A stretch of 64,000 nt of DNA from Apostichopus japonicus (GCF_037975245.1 NC_092571.1:607501-671500); one strand, 5' to 3'; counted from the first letter of the stretch, positions 11,240-21,933 are shown. Made by a program: numbers and translations. Notes: generated from the sequence alone by a model not told the origin.

Positions 11240-11790
11240 CTTGTGCAATGATCCGGACGCATTTACACTTGAATCATATACTCTGATCCTTCCCCGCTAT
11301 GCAATGGATGTTGGTAACAAAATCAGATTGGAAATGTATCATGCGTAGCCGCGGATCGCGTAGTATGTATACTCTAAAACTTCGTTGGATGGTGCATAGC
11401 CTTAGGGTGACATTACTACGCTTTGCACGGCCTACACGCACTCAATCTAATGACGTATTGAAGTCACCGGATCTTGATATGATATGATATCAAATAATTG
11501 CTGATATCAACAAATATTTTCTGATATCAACAATTATGTGCAATGATCCGGACGCATTTACACTTGAATCATATACTCTGATCCTTCCCCGCTATGCAAT
11601 GGATGTTGGTAACAAAATCAGATTGGAAATGTATCATGCGTAGCCGCGGATCGCGAAGTATGTATACTCTAAAACTTCGTTGGATGGTGTATAGCCTTAG
11701 GGTGACATTACTACGCTTTGCACGGCCGACACGCACTCAATCTAATGACGTATTGAAGTCACCGAATCTTGATATGATATCAAATAATTG
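11240..11790 (+). repeat. two-copy tandem duplication, about 295-bp unit
   Basis: From GTGCAATGATCCGGACGCAT to the CTTGATATGATATC end, the unit at 11240-11535 is repeated at 11537-11790 with few differences. Each copy ends in GATATC-containing palindromic repeats. Coding potential is not convincing. Confidence 0.9.
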
Positions 11791-11870
11791 CTGATATCAA
11801 CAAATATTTTCTGATATCAACAATTATTTGCTGATATCAGCAAATCATTTAATAATTGTTGATATCATCT
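11480..11870. repeat. GATATC palindromic short repeats
   Basis: Recurring TGATATCAACAAATATTT, TGATATCAACAATTATTTGC and TGATATCAGCAAATCATTT motifs, each centred on the palindrome GATATC and occurring in both orientations around 11485-11530 and 11770-11870. Confidence 0.75.
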
Positions 11871-11929
11871 AATTATAATTTTTTCAAATTTTGTAAAATT
11901 CCTTTTGTTAGTTCCACTACTTTTTTTCG

Positions 11930-12350
11930 AGTCCAAAGACCATATGTTACACCATCTGTAAAAGACGAATGGCGGACTCGCCAGAACAGTTTATTTGAAT
12001 CTCTGAAGGAGCAGCAATTGTGTGTTGCAGATGATGGTAGAGCAGATTCCCCAGGGCACTGCGCCCAATATTGTACATATAGTTTCATGGACACCGTGGT
12101 TCAAAAATTCTGCATGTTGATGCTGTTGATGTTCGTGAATCGTGAATCAGGTGGTAAAAGTACAAACATGGAAAGACTACCATTTGAAAGAGGGCTAGAC
12201 TATTTAAAGGTAAATGTTGAGGTTGTAACTGATGCCCATGTCCAGACCACAGCACTCATCAAAATTTGTGAGAAATATGAAGCTGTAGAGCATGGTGCCA
12301 AAAATTGTTGTTAAGAAGGTGATTGCACTTTCACAAAGGAAGGTAATGAA
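11930..12350 (+). pseudogene. DDE-type transposase relic, N-proximal part
   Basis: The frame reads VADDGRADSPGHCAQYCTYS then FMDTVVQKF, NMERLPFERGLDYL, VEVVTDAHVQ, YEAVEHGAKN. This matches a transposase-derived protein family widespread in fish and invertebrates (DGR-DSPG--A-YCTY-FMD ... ME--GF-R ... TDRH-QI ... HD-WH-AKN). The superfamily is not assigned here. The copy is broken: a frame change occurs in the middle, the expected WH before GAKN is altered, and the frame stops at once after. The LINE tail at 12358 cuts it off. A C-terminal relic of the same family lies at 34.7-37.4 kb. Confidence 0.65.
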
Positions 12351-12357
12351 GACCTAC

Positions 12358-13905
12358 GTCTATTATTATTATTTACCAGATTTACATAGCGCTCTTTTCA
12401 TGCTTAAGCATGTTCAAAAGCGCTTTACAATGACAACAAAAAGACAAAACCCTTAAAATATGAATATGAAAAATAAAATGGACGCAGCTTATATACTAAA
12501 TATAAAAATATAAATATATATATATACTAAGGAATAATTTTAAAAACAATATAGATTAACAGTGAAATTCTTAACAAGAAAAAGTGTGTTTTAAGTAATT
12601 TTAAGTAAAAAAAATGACAAAACCCGTATTATTGTGCATCCAATTCTCGATATCAGCTAAGCATTCGGATACTACATTCATTGCTTCCTTCTGTGCAGCC
12701 TCATCGTTAGGTTTAAACGACACATACCACACTGTGTCGTTAGCATAACAGTGGTATTTTAATCGGTGACGTCGAATAAGATCGCCCAACTGTGCTGTTT
12801 ACATGCTGTACATCTTAGGACCTAAACCTGAACCTTGAGGCACGCCTTGCTTCAAGATGACAGGTTCAGAATGACGACATCCAGGACAAGGCATCTCCAG
12901 TAACACCAAATGTGTTCTGGAAACGTTGTAGCATGGTTTTGTGATCGAGACTGTCAAAGGCTGCCGATAAATCGAGCATAATTAACGCGGTTACATATCC
13001 TTTGTCCAGGGATGATAGGAGGTCGCTCTGTAATTTAAGTAGTGCAGTCCCTGTTGAATGTGATTTAAGATATGCAGACTCTATCGTCTCGTTTAGGTTG
13101 TTGGTCGTAAGATGGTGTTCCAAACGGGCATCTACTACTTTTTCCAATAATTTAGAAACGTCTGGAAGTTTGTGATCACCCTTTTAAAAATCGGGACAAC
13201 CTTAGCTACCTTAAGGCCATCAGGGTAGATGCCAGAGGAGAGCACATGATTGAATGTGGGACAATGACATGAGAAACTGATTTCAAGACATTAGGAATGA
13301 TTCCATCAATACCGGGAGATTTACCATCTTTCACAGAGTTGATCCCTTTGAGTATTTCTTCATCGGTAACAGGTGAAAGAAAGATATATTGCGGAGAACC
13401 AGTATCCATAAACTGGTTAGTGTCAGAGTTGCAGTGAATGTTTTCTCCAAGTTTTTTCCCTATATTTATGAAGTAGTCGTTATAAAAGCGTTGGCAATAC
13501 CAGCGTCATCACTAATCGATGTTTTGTTGTGAACAAGTTTATTAATAACTGGACTACTCTTCCTTTTTCTATTTAGGAGTTCGTTTAGTGTAGCCCATGT
13601 TTTTCGAGGAGAGAATTTATTAGCATCAAGAATACTTCTGTAATAGGAAGACTTAGCATATCGAATAGATTTGTTAAGGATGCATCGATACTTTGCAAGA
13701 TTTGCACGTCTTTCAGGACACGGATGATCAATATACTTACGATAGAGAATATTTTTGGACAAATTGACCTTTTAAGACCCGCTGTTACCCACGATTTATC
13801 CCTTAACTTCTTTCTAGACAGTTTAACTTTAGGAAAACTGGCGTCATATAAAGTACGAAATTTCAATTTGATAATCAGTGCACTTGACCTTGTTAGTTCT
13901 ACTTA
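12358..13905 (-). pseudogene. CR1/L2-like LINE, 5'-truncated
   Basis: Minus-strand pieces in order: KVKLSRKKLRDKSWVTAGLK (13866 side), NILYRKYIDHPCPERR linker, DEEILKGINSVKDGKSPGID, then RT palm LIMLDLSAAFDSLDH, then a YANDTVWYVSFKP segment in place of the usual YADDT-LY-SFKP, and a short tail. The 3' end carries TTGTAAAGCGCTTTTGAAC, AGCGCTATGTAAAT and a TAA-type triplet run (12358-12440 on plus), as in CR1/L2-type tails. Frames shift several times and the first catalytic Asp of YADD is Asn. No endonuclease domain remains. Confidence 0.85.
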
Positions 13906-13949
13906 CTTGTTCATTCCACATCTGCTTGTGTTGATCTGCTTGTGTTGCA

Positions 13950-14050
13950 ATACTAGTATATGTCGTTCCACCTTACTGTGGAACAAGCTATATTATATTA
14001 TTACCCTTAATCCTAGTCTTTCTTCAATTTTATTCATGGGAATCATCGAA
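13950..14050 (+). pseudogene. short LINE C-terminal fragment
   Basis: Plus-strand frame reads LLWNKLYYIITLNPSLSS, resembling the LWNSLP--IR--PSLSSFK C-terminal block of CR1/L2-type LINEs, in the opposite orientation to the neighbouring LINE. Very short, so tentative. Confidence 0.4.
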
Positions 14051-14307
14051 ATATTATAATACATTAGGTCCCTTTCGAGGGATATTCCGATGGCTGGAGT
14101 TGATTGCTTAAAAAACCATGCTGGAAACGTTCTGAATCTTTAGGTCAAAACAACATCGTCTTAGCATTTTGTATGGCGAAGGTGTATTTTTTTTTTATCT
14201 ACATTTATTTTTAATGCATCTGGCAACTAAGCTGAAAGTGTTGTTACAGGAGCAATTCTACGGTAACATCGGGATAAGTGGATCATATTTTTAACGCAGT
14301 AACTCAC

Positions 14308-14398
14308 CTTTGAACATCACCATGGAGAATGATATCACAAAGAAAGCGACACCCAATAACATTACAGCGAATGTTAGCGTCTTGCTGGCTCCAGCCAT
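14308..14398 (-). CDS. carbohydrate sulfotransferase, exon 1 (signal anchor)
   Basis: Encodes MAGASK followed by one hydrophobic segment TFAVMLLGVAFFVISFSMVM and FK, a typical type II signal anchor for a Golgi enzyme. The start is in good context (CCATGG). The exon ends AAAG before donor GTGAGT, leaving one base (phase 1) that joins exon 2 exactly. Direct joining to exon 3 would run into a stop within nine codons, which is why exon 2 is needed. A CTCTCTCTAG 11 bp upstream of the ATG could be the acceptor of a 5' UTR intron. Distance to exon 2 is 9.2 kb. Confidence 0.75.
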
Positions 14399-15106
14399 GG
14401 AGAAACAGTCTAGAGAGAGGTGAAAGGAATGAATTTGAGTCAACCTTTTAAAGCAGTATATAGTCAATATTATTTTTTGTTTTAGTATCAATTTGTTATA
14501 GGTAGACATGCCAATGACGTAATGGTCACAACTACTTGTACTTTAAATATTAACCTGCGTTGGAATAATACCACTGCTGCTCGTTGAATTGTTAATATGT
14601 CATAATGATGTCCATTCCATGTTTCCTTTTGAAATTGGTTTTAGGTGATGGTAATATTGTTTCTAGGATGTGTAAATATTGTTTTTCATGATTATTGTTA
14701 ATATTCTTTACTTATACAGGCGGGCATAAAGTCTGATGACTATTCAGTGGCCTACTTCCCTCTTGATTGTGATCTTGATCTCCATTTTTAGTCGCATGTT
14801 TAAATACATGGTGCCACACATGGTGCCACAACTTAATTTACACAAGCTCGTAAAAGAAATGAATATTTAAAGTACAATGGGGATGGAACTACATGAGAGA
14901 AATGCATGTTAATATCAGGACACCTGTATAGTGTGTTGTGTTGCTGCGTGGTCAAAAAACAGATGCCACGAAGAAATAACTATTGGAGTTTGTAGTGTGT
15001 TGTTTCAGAAGGTTGAAGACAATTTGTTAAAAAGTTTGTCATTAGTTATATGCAATGTTAATTGTTTCGATAAGTTACGAGTCTTATAGAATTATAGTTT
15101 CTGTGT
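14399..15106. other. unassigned DNA upstream of sulfotransferase exon 1
   Basis: No clear promoter motif, CpG cluster or transposon terminus; it probably contains the 5' UTR or a further intron. Confidence 0.35.
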
Positions 15107-15111
15107 GTTGT

Positions 15112-15564
15112 TGTCGCGTCCGTCCCAGTACGGTAAGGCAGATTTCGATGGTCGCGTGGCAGGGACGACACGAATAACGTGAATAACCAGTCCAACAGAG
15201 AGATATAATGATTCGTACTATTTATTTCACCGGATTGATCAGATTAAATATGTGGAAACCTATATAATTAGTGTAATTTCTAGTATATTTTACGTGCCTT
15301 CACACACGGAGACCTTACACAGTAGAGGTATACAGTGAGACTGAAGTGGCTTACAAAACTGTCATACACGAGGCAAAAGACAAGATACTTTCCTCCAATC
15401 ATAAGTTAACGTTTAAGTCACATGACAGCAGCAGCCAATCACACCACATATAAGTTGAATTCCTGGAAATCATTTAAGGGATAAGTTAAACAGAGTATTT
15501 ACATACATCTGCATATGTTAAATATACATGAGGGTTCACGACACTATAAGTGTATGACATAACA
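15112..15564 (-). repeat. 3' LTR (sense orientation) of the Gmr1-like element
   Basis: Starts TGTCGCGTCCGTCCCAGTAC and ends TATGACATAACA on the plus strand. Compared with the partner LTR it differs at single sites (GTGGCAG versus GTAGCAG, TTCACCGG versus TTCGCCGG) and a small cluster near 15449-15465. Confidence 0.95.
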
Positions 15565-15566
15565 TG

Positions 15567-15580
15567 CCTCCCCCTCCCTT
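15567..15580 (-). promoter_or_regulatory. polypurine tract
   Basis: Minus-strand AAGGGAGGGGGAGG lies two bases inside the 3' LTR, the expected place for the plus-strand primer of reverse transcription. Confidence 0.85.
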
Positions 15581-15728
15581 GAGACTGTGTCAGTCTCCAA
15601 ACAAATAAGCAAACTAGCAAGTGTTTAAAGAATGTAACATATAAACAATGAAAAAGTGAATGAACATCAACCTACACTATAGACATAAGGTGAAAGCATA
15701 TCACCTGCCATTCTTAAAAACTATGGAT

Positions 15729-17486
15729 TTACATCCTACTCAATCCATCTGCATTTGAGTTAGTAACACCTTTCTTATATACAACTTTAAAGCTAAACTG
15801 TTGAAGGATTAAATACCATCTCAAAAGTCGAGAATTTGATGACTTTGACTGGTCTAACCATCGGAGAGCCTGGTGGTCTGTCATAATAGTAAAGTGTCTA
15901 CCATACAAATAATATTTCAATTTTGACACAGACCATATAATGGCCAAACACTCCTTTTCAGGGACTGAATACTTCTCTTGACAACAGTTTCCAACTAATA
16001 TAAGCAACAGGGTGCTCATTACCATCATCACCAACCTGGCACAGCACTCCACCAAGTCCAAAATTGGAAGCATCGGTTTGCAGCCTAAAAGGACTTGAAA
16101 AGTCAGGTGCGACCAGAATCGGTTCAGATAACAATTCTTAAGGATCTGAAATGAACTTTGACACTCTACAGTCCAGGTCACAGTATTGGGCATGGACTTC
16201 TTAAGTAGCTCATACAATGGATGTGCAATAGTCGCATAACTTTGAATAAACTTACGGTAGTATCCTGTGATACCAAGAATAGCACGAACTTCCTTTTTCG
16301 TCCAGGGGGTGGGAAAATCACGCACAGCTTGAACTTTGTCAACATTTGGGGAAATAACACCATTTCCCACAGTATGACCTAAATAAGACACTTGTCGGGC
16401 AATTAATATGCACTTCTGTGGTTTGACAGTAAGGCAAGCATCTTGTAATCTACAAAGAACATTTTCTAGATGTGTCAAATGATCTTCAAAAGTATCACTA
16501 AATATACATATGTCATCAATGTAAACTCTAGCATAGTCTCTACAACCCATCAACACCTCATCCATTAGCCTCTGGAACATACTACTACTGTTCTGCATAC
16601 CAAAGGGTAAAACATTGTAACAAAACTGACCAAATGGGGTCACAAAAGAAGATTTCTCCTTTGTTAAGGGATCAAGAGGGACCTGATAAAACCCTTTTGT
16701 TAAATCTAGAGTCGAAATGTACTTAGCATGAGAGATGTCATCTAGGATCTCATCAATTCTCGGCATTGTGTACGGGTCAAAATTAGTGACTGCATTCAAC
16801 TGTCTGAAATCTGTACAAATACGAATTGCCCCACCTGGTTTCACAACACAAACAATTGGTGATGCATAAGCAAAAACAATAGGTTCGATAACCCCAAGTT
16901 TGAGCATACTATCCAATTCACTCTTCACCTTCCCCTTCAAAGCATGGGGAATTCTGTAAGCCCTACGATACACCGGAGCATCACTGGTAGTATTTATGAT
17001 GTGACTAACCAACGTTGTTCTACCTGGCACATCAGAAAAAACTTCAGCATATTTTTGCAAAGAGTTATGGATTGCTTCCAACTGTCTATCCAATAAATCA
17101 TTTGGTAACTCTATATCCTGCCATGTTTGTGTCTGTAAAGGATGCAAATGCATTTCCTCTTGCAACAAACATTCATCGTCAAAAGGTAAGCTATCATCAC
17201 TATTCCCATCTGCACCAGTACATACATTATCTATGACACCAGTTACAAAATAACACTGAGCTGGGAAAATATCACCTCTCTCATGAAACTTCTTACACAG
17301 ATTTACATGGACAACTCTACGCATACGACGTTTGTTCGGCATACAAATTTCATAGTTGACTTCATCAAGTCGTCTTTGAACAACATAGGGACCTTGCCAC
17401 TTACAATCCAGTTTCGCCAGTCCCTCCGGCAGGAAAACTAACTTTTTCCCCTGGTTCAAATACCCTGTAAGAAGCATTCCTATCAT
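15729..17486 (-). pseudogene. pol part 2: integrase C-terminus, reverse transcriptase, RNase H
   Basis: 585-codon frame. Residues 18-70 hold the integrase GPY/F-type region (KWQGPYVVQRR ... RRVVHVNLCK). RT follows: TDFRQLNAVT near 225, LDLTKGFYQV with Asp261, FGMQNSSSMFQRLMDEVL near 295-312, YIDD at 322-325, SYLGHTV and GYYRKFI. RNase H: the first part, with QTDASNFGLGG and YISWKLL, is in another frame between about 16143 and 15972, after which the main frame resumes with VPEKECLAI and TDHQALRWL. Two indels therefore disable RNase H. The apparent start Met lies downstream of a third frame break near 17440. Confidence 0.9.
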
Positions 17487-17973
17487 AATACCCCTTCATT
17501 TCTGCCTGATAACGCACTTGAGTTTCATTGGCCTCAGCCATCCACTCTGAAAGTCGTTCTCTCATTTGCAGCAAGTAACTTGGAATATCAGTTTGATCGC
17601 CATCGTCTGATATCCATGCTCCCTTTAAGACACTTAAAGGACCACGCACCTGGCGGCCATACAACAATTGAAATGGAGAGTATCCCGTAGCAACAGAGGG
17701 AACCTCTCTATACGCAAAAAGAAAATGAGGTATATACACATCCCAATCTTTCATTTGAGCAGGAGTCAAGGATCTTAACATATTCTTTAACGTTCCATGA
17801 AACCGTTCTGTTAAGCCATTAGTTTGCGGGTGATAAGCACTAGTGTTAATTTGCTTAATATGCAACTTGTCACACATATCTTTCATAACTGCTGAAATAA
17901 AGTTAGTACCTTGATCATGTATGATGTGCTCGGGCAACCCAATTCGAGCAAAAACCTTTATAAGAGCATTCAC
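17401..17973 (-). pseudogene. pol part 1b: integrase catalytic core, second half
   Basis: Reads PEHIIHDQGTNFISAV with the second catalytic Asp at residue 20, then AYHPQTNGLTERFHGTLK with the catalytic Glu at residue 56, giving D-X35-E. It then continues through FLFAYREVPS and GYSPFQLLYGR. It is separated from the upstream half by a frame break near 18000 and from the downstream part near 17440. Confidence 0.9.
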
Positions 17974-18386
17974 AACAGTTTCTGATCGAACATTAGATAA
18001 AGTATTTCCTCAGGGAACCGTGTGGCATAATCACATATTGTGAGGATGTATTTACTTTTCTTTCGTGTCCTTGGAAGCGGACCAACAATATCAGTACCAA
18101 TCCTCTTAAACGGTGTATCAATCACCGGCATCGGCAGAAGTGGATGCTTACGTTTCTTTGTACCCTTGTCCATAAATTGACACGTAGGACATGACCTGCA
18201 ATATTCAGCAATATCCTGAAAGATACCAGGCCAGTAAAAATCAACCAGCAGGCGCTGCTTAGTCTTTTGAACACCCATGTGTCCAGCCATCGTGATATCC
18301 TGGGCAACATGCATTGCACCTGACCTACAAAGACTTTGGGAGAACAATTTGCTCAGTGAAATGGTCATTAAACTGGGTATGAACAT
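17970..18386 (-). pseudogene. pol part 1a: integrase zinc-binding domain and first Asp
   Basis: Contains H...H...C..C (MHVAQDITMAGHMGVQKTK ... YCRSCPTCQ) and TDIVGPLPRTRKKSKYILT with the first catalytic Asp at residue 99 of this frame. The frame overlaps the end of the gag-side frame. A one-base change near 18326 separates them, so these residues are probably one polyprotein with gag in an intact copy. Confidence 0.88.
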
Positions 18387-20259
18387 CCATCTTACTTTGC
18401 CACTTTCTCATCAGTACCCCTTGCTTCTTAAAGAAACATACCCTATGTCTCTGCACTTCCTCAACTGGAACAAGCCTATCACGGATGCCTTTCAATGATG
18501 GGTCTGATTCCTGTAGCCGTATTAATTCCTGTTTATTAATATCAAGACCTTTAATATCAGCACCATATACCTTAGCACCCAAGTTATCAGATTCAATATC
18601 TGAACCTCTATCCAGATTGGATTGAATCCCTCCACCGTGACTACTACTCGTCACTACCGTTGGCATGCACTCATCTACTGCACCAACCACATTAGGTACA
18701 CCACAGGTATCATGAAATTCACTATCATTAAGCATAGAAAATGGTGGTTCATAACTGACTTCACCAGAATTGACAGAAGCACCATCGTCATTGGTAACTT
18801 CAACCTCGTGCTTGTGCACTGAACACTCTTGCAACTCATTTTCATGCATGTCAAGTCTTTGTTGATGAGCCTGAGCTTGTGTCAAGACACAAATTTCTTT
18901 AGCCATATGACCTCCACATGTAAGATCTAAGTCATGGCCCAGCAAAAATTGCTCCTCTAATCCTTCCACCACCACTACTTTAACTTTACCAGACACTAGT
19001 TTACACTGTAGGTCAACCATGGCCACGGGAAGATAAACTGTACCCCCCACTCCACGTACTGGAACACTCTGGCCCTGTAAGTAACACTCTGGCGGAACTA
19101 AATTAGCATCAACTGCTGATTGGGTACAGGCAGAATCTCTCAAAATTTCAATCTGCCTCCCTTCAAGAGCACCTTTGATCATGCATTTGGCCATACGAGC
19201 CCTTGCAGGATCAAATTCCTGTCGCTCACATTTAAGAGCAGGCTTAGGGTGTACACCTTTTGTTTCATTCCCCATGAATTTCTGATTTGGACAAAATCGC
19301 TGAACATGTCCTAGTTCTCCACACTTGTGACACTTAATATCAGCATACTTCTTAGAATTTGCCTGAACACCAATTGTACCCTCCTTATATTTTGAGTAAA
19401 TACCATATGGGGTTGTCGGTTTCTTATTTGAGTCAGCACCTACAATGGGCTGCTTGAAAGCATTATGCCCTATCTCTTTCCTCTTCCAATAGTTGGGTCC
19501 ACCCCGATTTGCTACAAACTGATCAGCTAAGCCTGTCAGCTCTGCAGTATCCTTAGGATTTCTATCCTTTAGAAATATAGCCAGGTCTAATGGCAGCTTA
19601 CTAAGGGCTTGATCCATGACCATCAATTCCCTTATACCATGAGCATCATCTGGTTTTCTTCCAGAATACTCTATCCACCCATCAAATTGTTGCCCTAGAT
19701 CATTGACCCATTCTCTCAGGCTTTCATCTCGTTGCTTGTACCTGGCCCTAAACTTGGCTCTGTAACTCTCAGCACTAACCTCATACTTGGCCAGAATAAC
19801 CTGCTTTAAGGTATCATAATCACTACTTTTGGCTAAAGATAGCGATGCATAGGCAGCTCTTGCTTTGCCTGTCAATTCAGGGGCTAGCCTAGCTACCCAC
19901 TCTCGCTTAGGCAACTTATACATTTTTGCCAAATTTTCAAACGTTTTAAAATAAACATCTATATCATCATTGGCAGTAAGTCTAGGAATTTTCAAAAATT
20001 GTGATTCACCAATAGGGTGTCTAGTAAAGGTTTCCTGTTCAAATTGTAACCTTCTCAACTGGACCTCAGCCTCTAGTTCTTTGTGCTCCAACTTAAGTTC
20101 CTCAGTTTTAAACAGATATTCCACCCACATTTCTTTTGGTAACCCTGGAGGTATTCCTTGTGGTGACTGAGAAGGGATATCCTCCTGATGTTTGTTAACA
20201 TTCCCATGCTGAACCTCCCATGAACCACTAGTACTTTTCTCTATGTTAGTCTCAGTCAT
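18325..20259 (-). CDS. gag and protease of the Gmr1-like element
   Basis: 644-codon frame starting with ATG at 20259. Residues about 85-140 form the N-terminal capsid region (FLKIPRL, LAPELTGKARAAYASL). Residues about 148-252 resemble a SCAN-type fold (YDTLKQVILAKYEV, SYRAKFRARYK, SLREWVNDL, LADQFVANRG). A CCHC knuckle is at 310-323 (CHKCGELGHVQRFC). An aspartic-protease-like region carries ILRDSACTQSAV near 373-383 (DSA rather than DTG/DSG) and FLLGHDLD near 438-445. The remaining 200 residues are a low-complexity linker leading to the integrase zinc domain. This frame is open throughout. Gag binds element RNA and forms the particle; the protease cuts the polyprotein. Confidence 0.88.
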   Translation of the reverse strand: MTETNIEKSTSGSWEVQHGNVNKHQEDIPSQSPQGIPPGLPKEMWVEYLFKTEELKLEHKELEAEVQLRRLQFEQETFTRHPIGESQFLKIPRLTANDDIDVYFKTFENLAKMYKLPKREWVARLAPELTGKARAAYASLSLAKSSDYDTLKQVILAKYEVSAESYRAKFRARYKQRDESLREWVNDLGQQFDGWIEYSGRKPDDAHGIRELMVMDQALSKLPLDLAIFLKDRNPKDTAELTGLADQFVANRGGPNYWKRKEIGHNAFKQPIVGADSNKKPTTPYGIYSKYKEGTIGVQANSKKYADIKCHKCGELGHVQRFCPNQKFMGNETKGVHPKPALKCERQEFDPARARMAKCMIKGALEGRQIEILRDSACTQSAVDANLVPPECYLQGQSVPVRGVGGTVYLPVAMVDLQCKLVSGKVKVVVVEGLEEQFLLGHDLDLTCGGHMAKEICVLTQAQAHQQRLDMHENELQECSVHKHEVEVTNDDGASVNSGEVSYEPPFSMLNDSEFHDTCGVPNVVGAVDECMPTVVTSSSHGGGIQSNLDRGSDIESDNLGAKVYGADIKGLDINKQELIRLQESDPSLKGIRDRLVPVEEVQRHRVCFFKKQGVLMRKWQSKMDVHTQFNDHFTEQIVLPKSL

Positions 20260-21469
20260 GGTGCCTAAATGTTTAATCTACCTGATACCAAGGATCAAAA
20301 TTTAAAACGTAAGCAACAGGCAAAGTACCACCGTTTAACTACTGCTCAGCATTAATACCAATAGTAATGGGTCCAATACATGACAAAAATAACAGTGCAC
20401 AAAGGTTATCTCAAACACTATATATATCTGGCCTAGGCAATAGACTAAATAGACCCTGAGTGACTCAATACAAAATTAAGTAAAATAATATCCACACTTA
20501 ATTGCATATCTCACTCTTAATTAAGCAACACAACTAGCTCAAGTTAAAACAGATATGAAATACTTAAGTGATCAAGCAATATTCAACAAATAAGTGTTCT
20601 TCACCAGTATAGTAATAAGTAGGCCTAGTCTGCATATGATCTTCAGTTTCGCGAAACCGATACTGCATACAGTACTCGTCCTATACGAAACACTCGCGGA
20701 TTGTCTCCCTAGTTGAAATTGGCAAAATAAGTCTCAGCTGAATTATGAACGATTAAAAACTTCCATCACAAAAACTGCTGCTATTGGAACATCTTCGATG
20801 GGTCTGCTTCGTAACTCGAACTCGTTCGCTACAGTCAATACAAAATACAACGGCTAGGCTAAACCCAGGCAACGTCTTCACAATTACTGCTACACGATAC
20901 CTAACTAGTAGGCTATCGTTAGGCTTCGGTTAACACTGCACTACCAGACCAGATAGTGACTGCTCCAATAGGCTAGACGAGCGATGTAGAACCTCTAAAA
21001 CGCCTCGTCATTAATTGAATAGGTTAGGCTTCGTCGACAAGACCCTTCCTTCTATATTACGATTACTGCAAAAACACGTTGCTCATGAACGTACCTCAGT
21101 AGTCAGCAATTAGATCTCACCTCATCAGGCTTCAAAATAAGCACTAGCGTATATATAGCTAGCCACTTTCAGGAACTTCACTTCTCAAGCAAGCACCAAA
21201 ACAGTTTCTCGGTGATCCACGGGAAACACTTGACCCTAGTAACAACATTCCGCGTACCTCAACACTCAGTAGGGAACAGTTACAACTTATACTCAGCAAA
21301 TCCAACGTTGGAAAACTAAGTTAGGCCCTTCAAACGGATTCACACGTCCTTCACGAGAAAGTTGAAATATGAAACGGCTTCCACTAAACTTTCGTTTCTT
21401 TAAATTAAAGAAAACGTAGGATGAAAATCACAGATCAGAGCATAAAATAATCAGGCGTGGTCAGATGTA
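20260..21469 (-). other. 5' untranslated leader of the Gmr1-like element
   Basis: About 1.2 kb between PBS and gag ATG without a long open frame. A packaging signal is expected here but cannot be pointed to. Confidence 0.5.
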
Positions 21470-21480
21470 CGCTGCCACCA
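21470..21480 (-). promoter_or_regulatory. primer binding site, Leu-tRNA-like
   Basis: Directly after the 5' LTR the minus strand reads TGGTGGCAGCG. From memory this complements the last 11 bases of animal tRNA-Leu (AAG type, ending CGCTGCCA plus CCA). Only 11 bases match, so the primer identity is tentative. Confidence 0.6.
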
Positions 21481-21933
21481 TGTCGCGTCCGTCCCAGTAC
21501 GGTAAGGCAGATTTCGATGGTCGCGTAGCAGGGACGACACGAATAACGTGAATAACCAGTCCAACAGAGAGATATAATGATTCGTACTATTTATTTCGCC
21601 GGATTGATCAGATTAAATATGTGGAAACCTATATAATTAGTGTAATTTCTAGTATATTTTACGTGCCTTCACACACGGAGACCTTACACAGTAGAGGTAT
21701 ACAGTGAGACTGAAGTGGCTTACAAAACTGTCATACACGAGGCAAAAGACAAGATACTTTCCTCCAATCATAAGTTAACGTTTAAGTCACATGACAGCAG
21801 CAGCCAATCACACTACATAATGGTTGAATTCGTGGAAATCATTTAAGGGATAAGTTAAACAGAGCATTTACATACATCTGCATATGTTAAATATACATGA
21901 GGGTTCACGACACTATAAGTGTATGACATAACA
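21481..21933 (-). repeat. 5' LTR (sense orientation) of the Gmr1-like element
   Basis: Same length and ends as the other LTR, followed at once by the target duplication GTTGT. Confidence 0.95.

Larger units (their letters stand above)
5079..14307 (-). other. intron 1 of the sulfotransferase gene
   Basis: About 9.2 kb between donor AAAG|GTGAGT (GT at 14307-14306) and acceptor CTTTTAG (AG at 5080-5079). Nearly all of it is repeat-derived; the pieces are listed individually. Confidence 0.7.

Noticed and set aside
2065-14398. Direct splice of sulfotransferase exon 1 to exon 3
   Set aside because: Phase 1 to phase 0 would give a stop within nine codons; exon 2 resolves it.
17015-17236. Plus-strand frames within the retrotransposon (also at 18622, 19120, 19970)
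   Set aside because: Antisense shadows of gag and pol.
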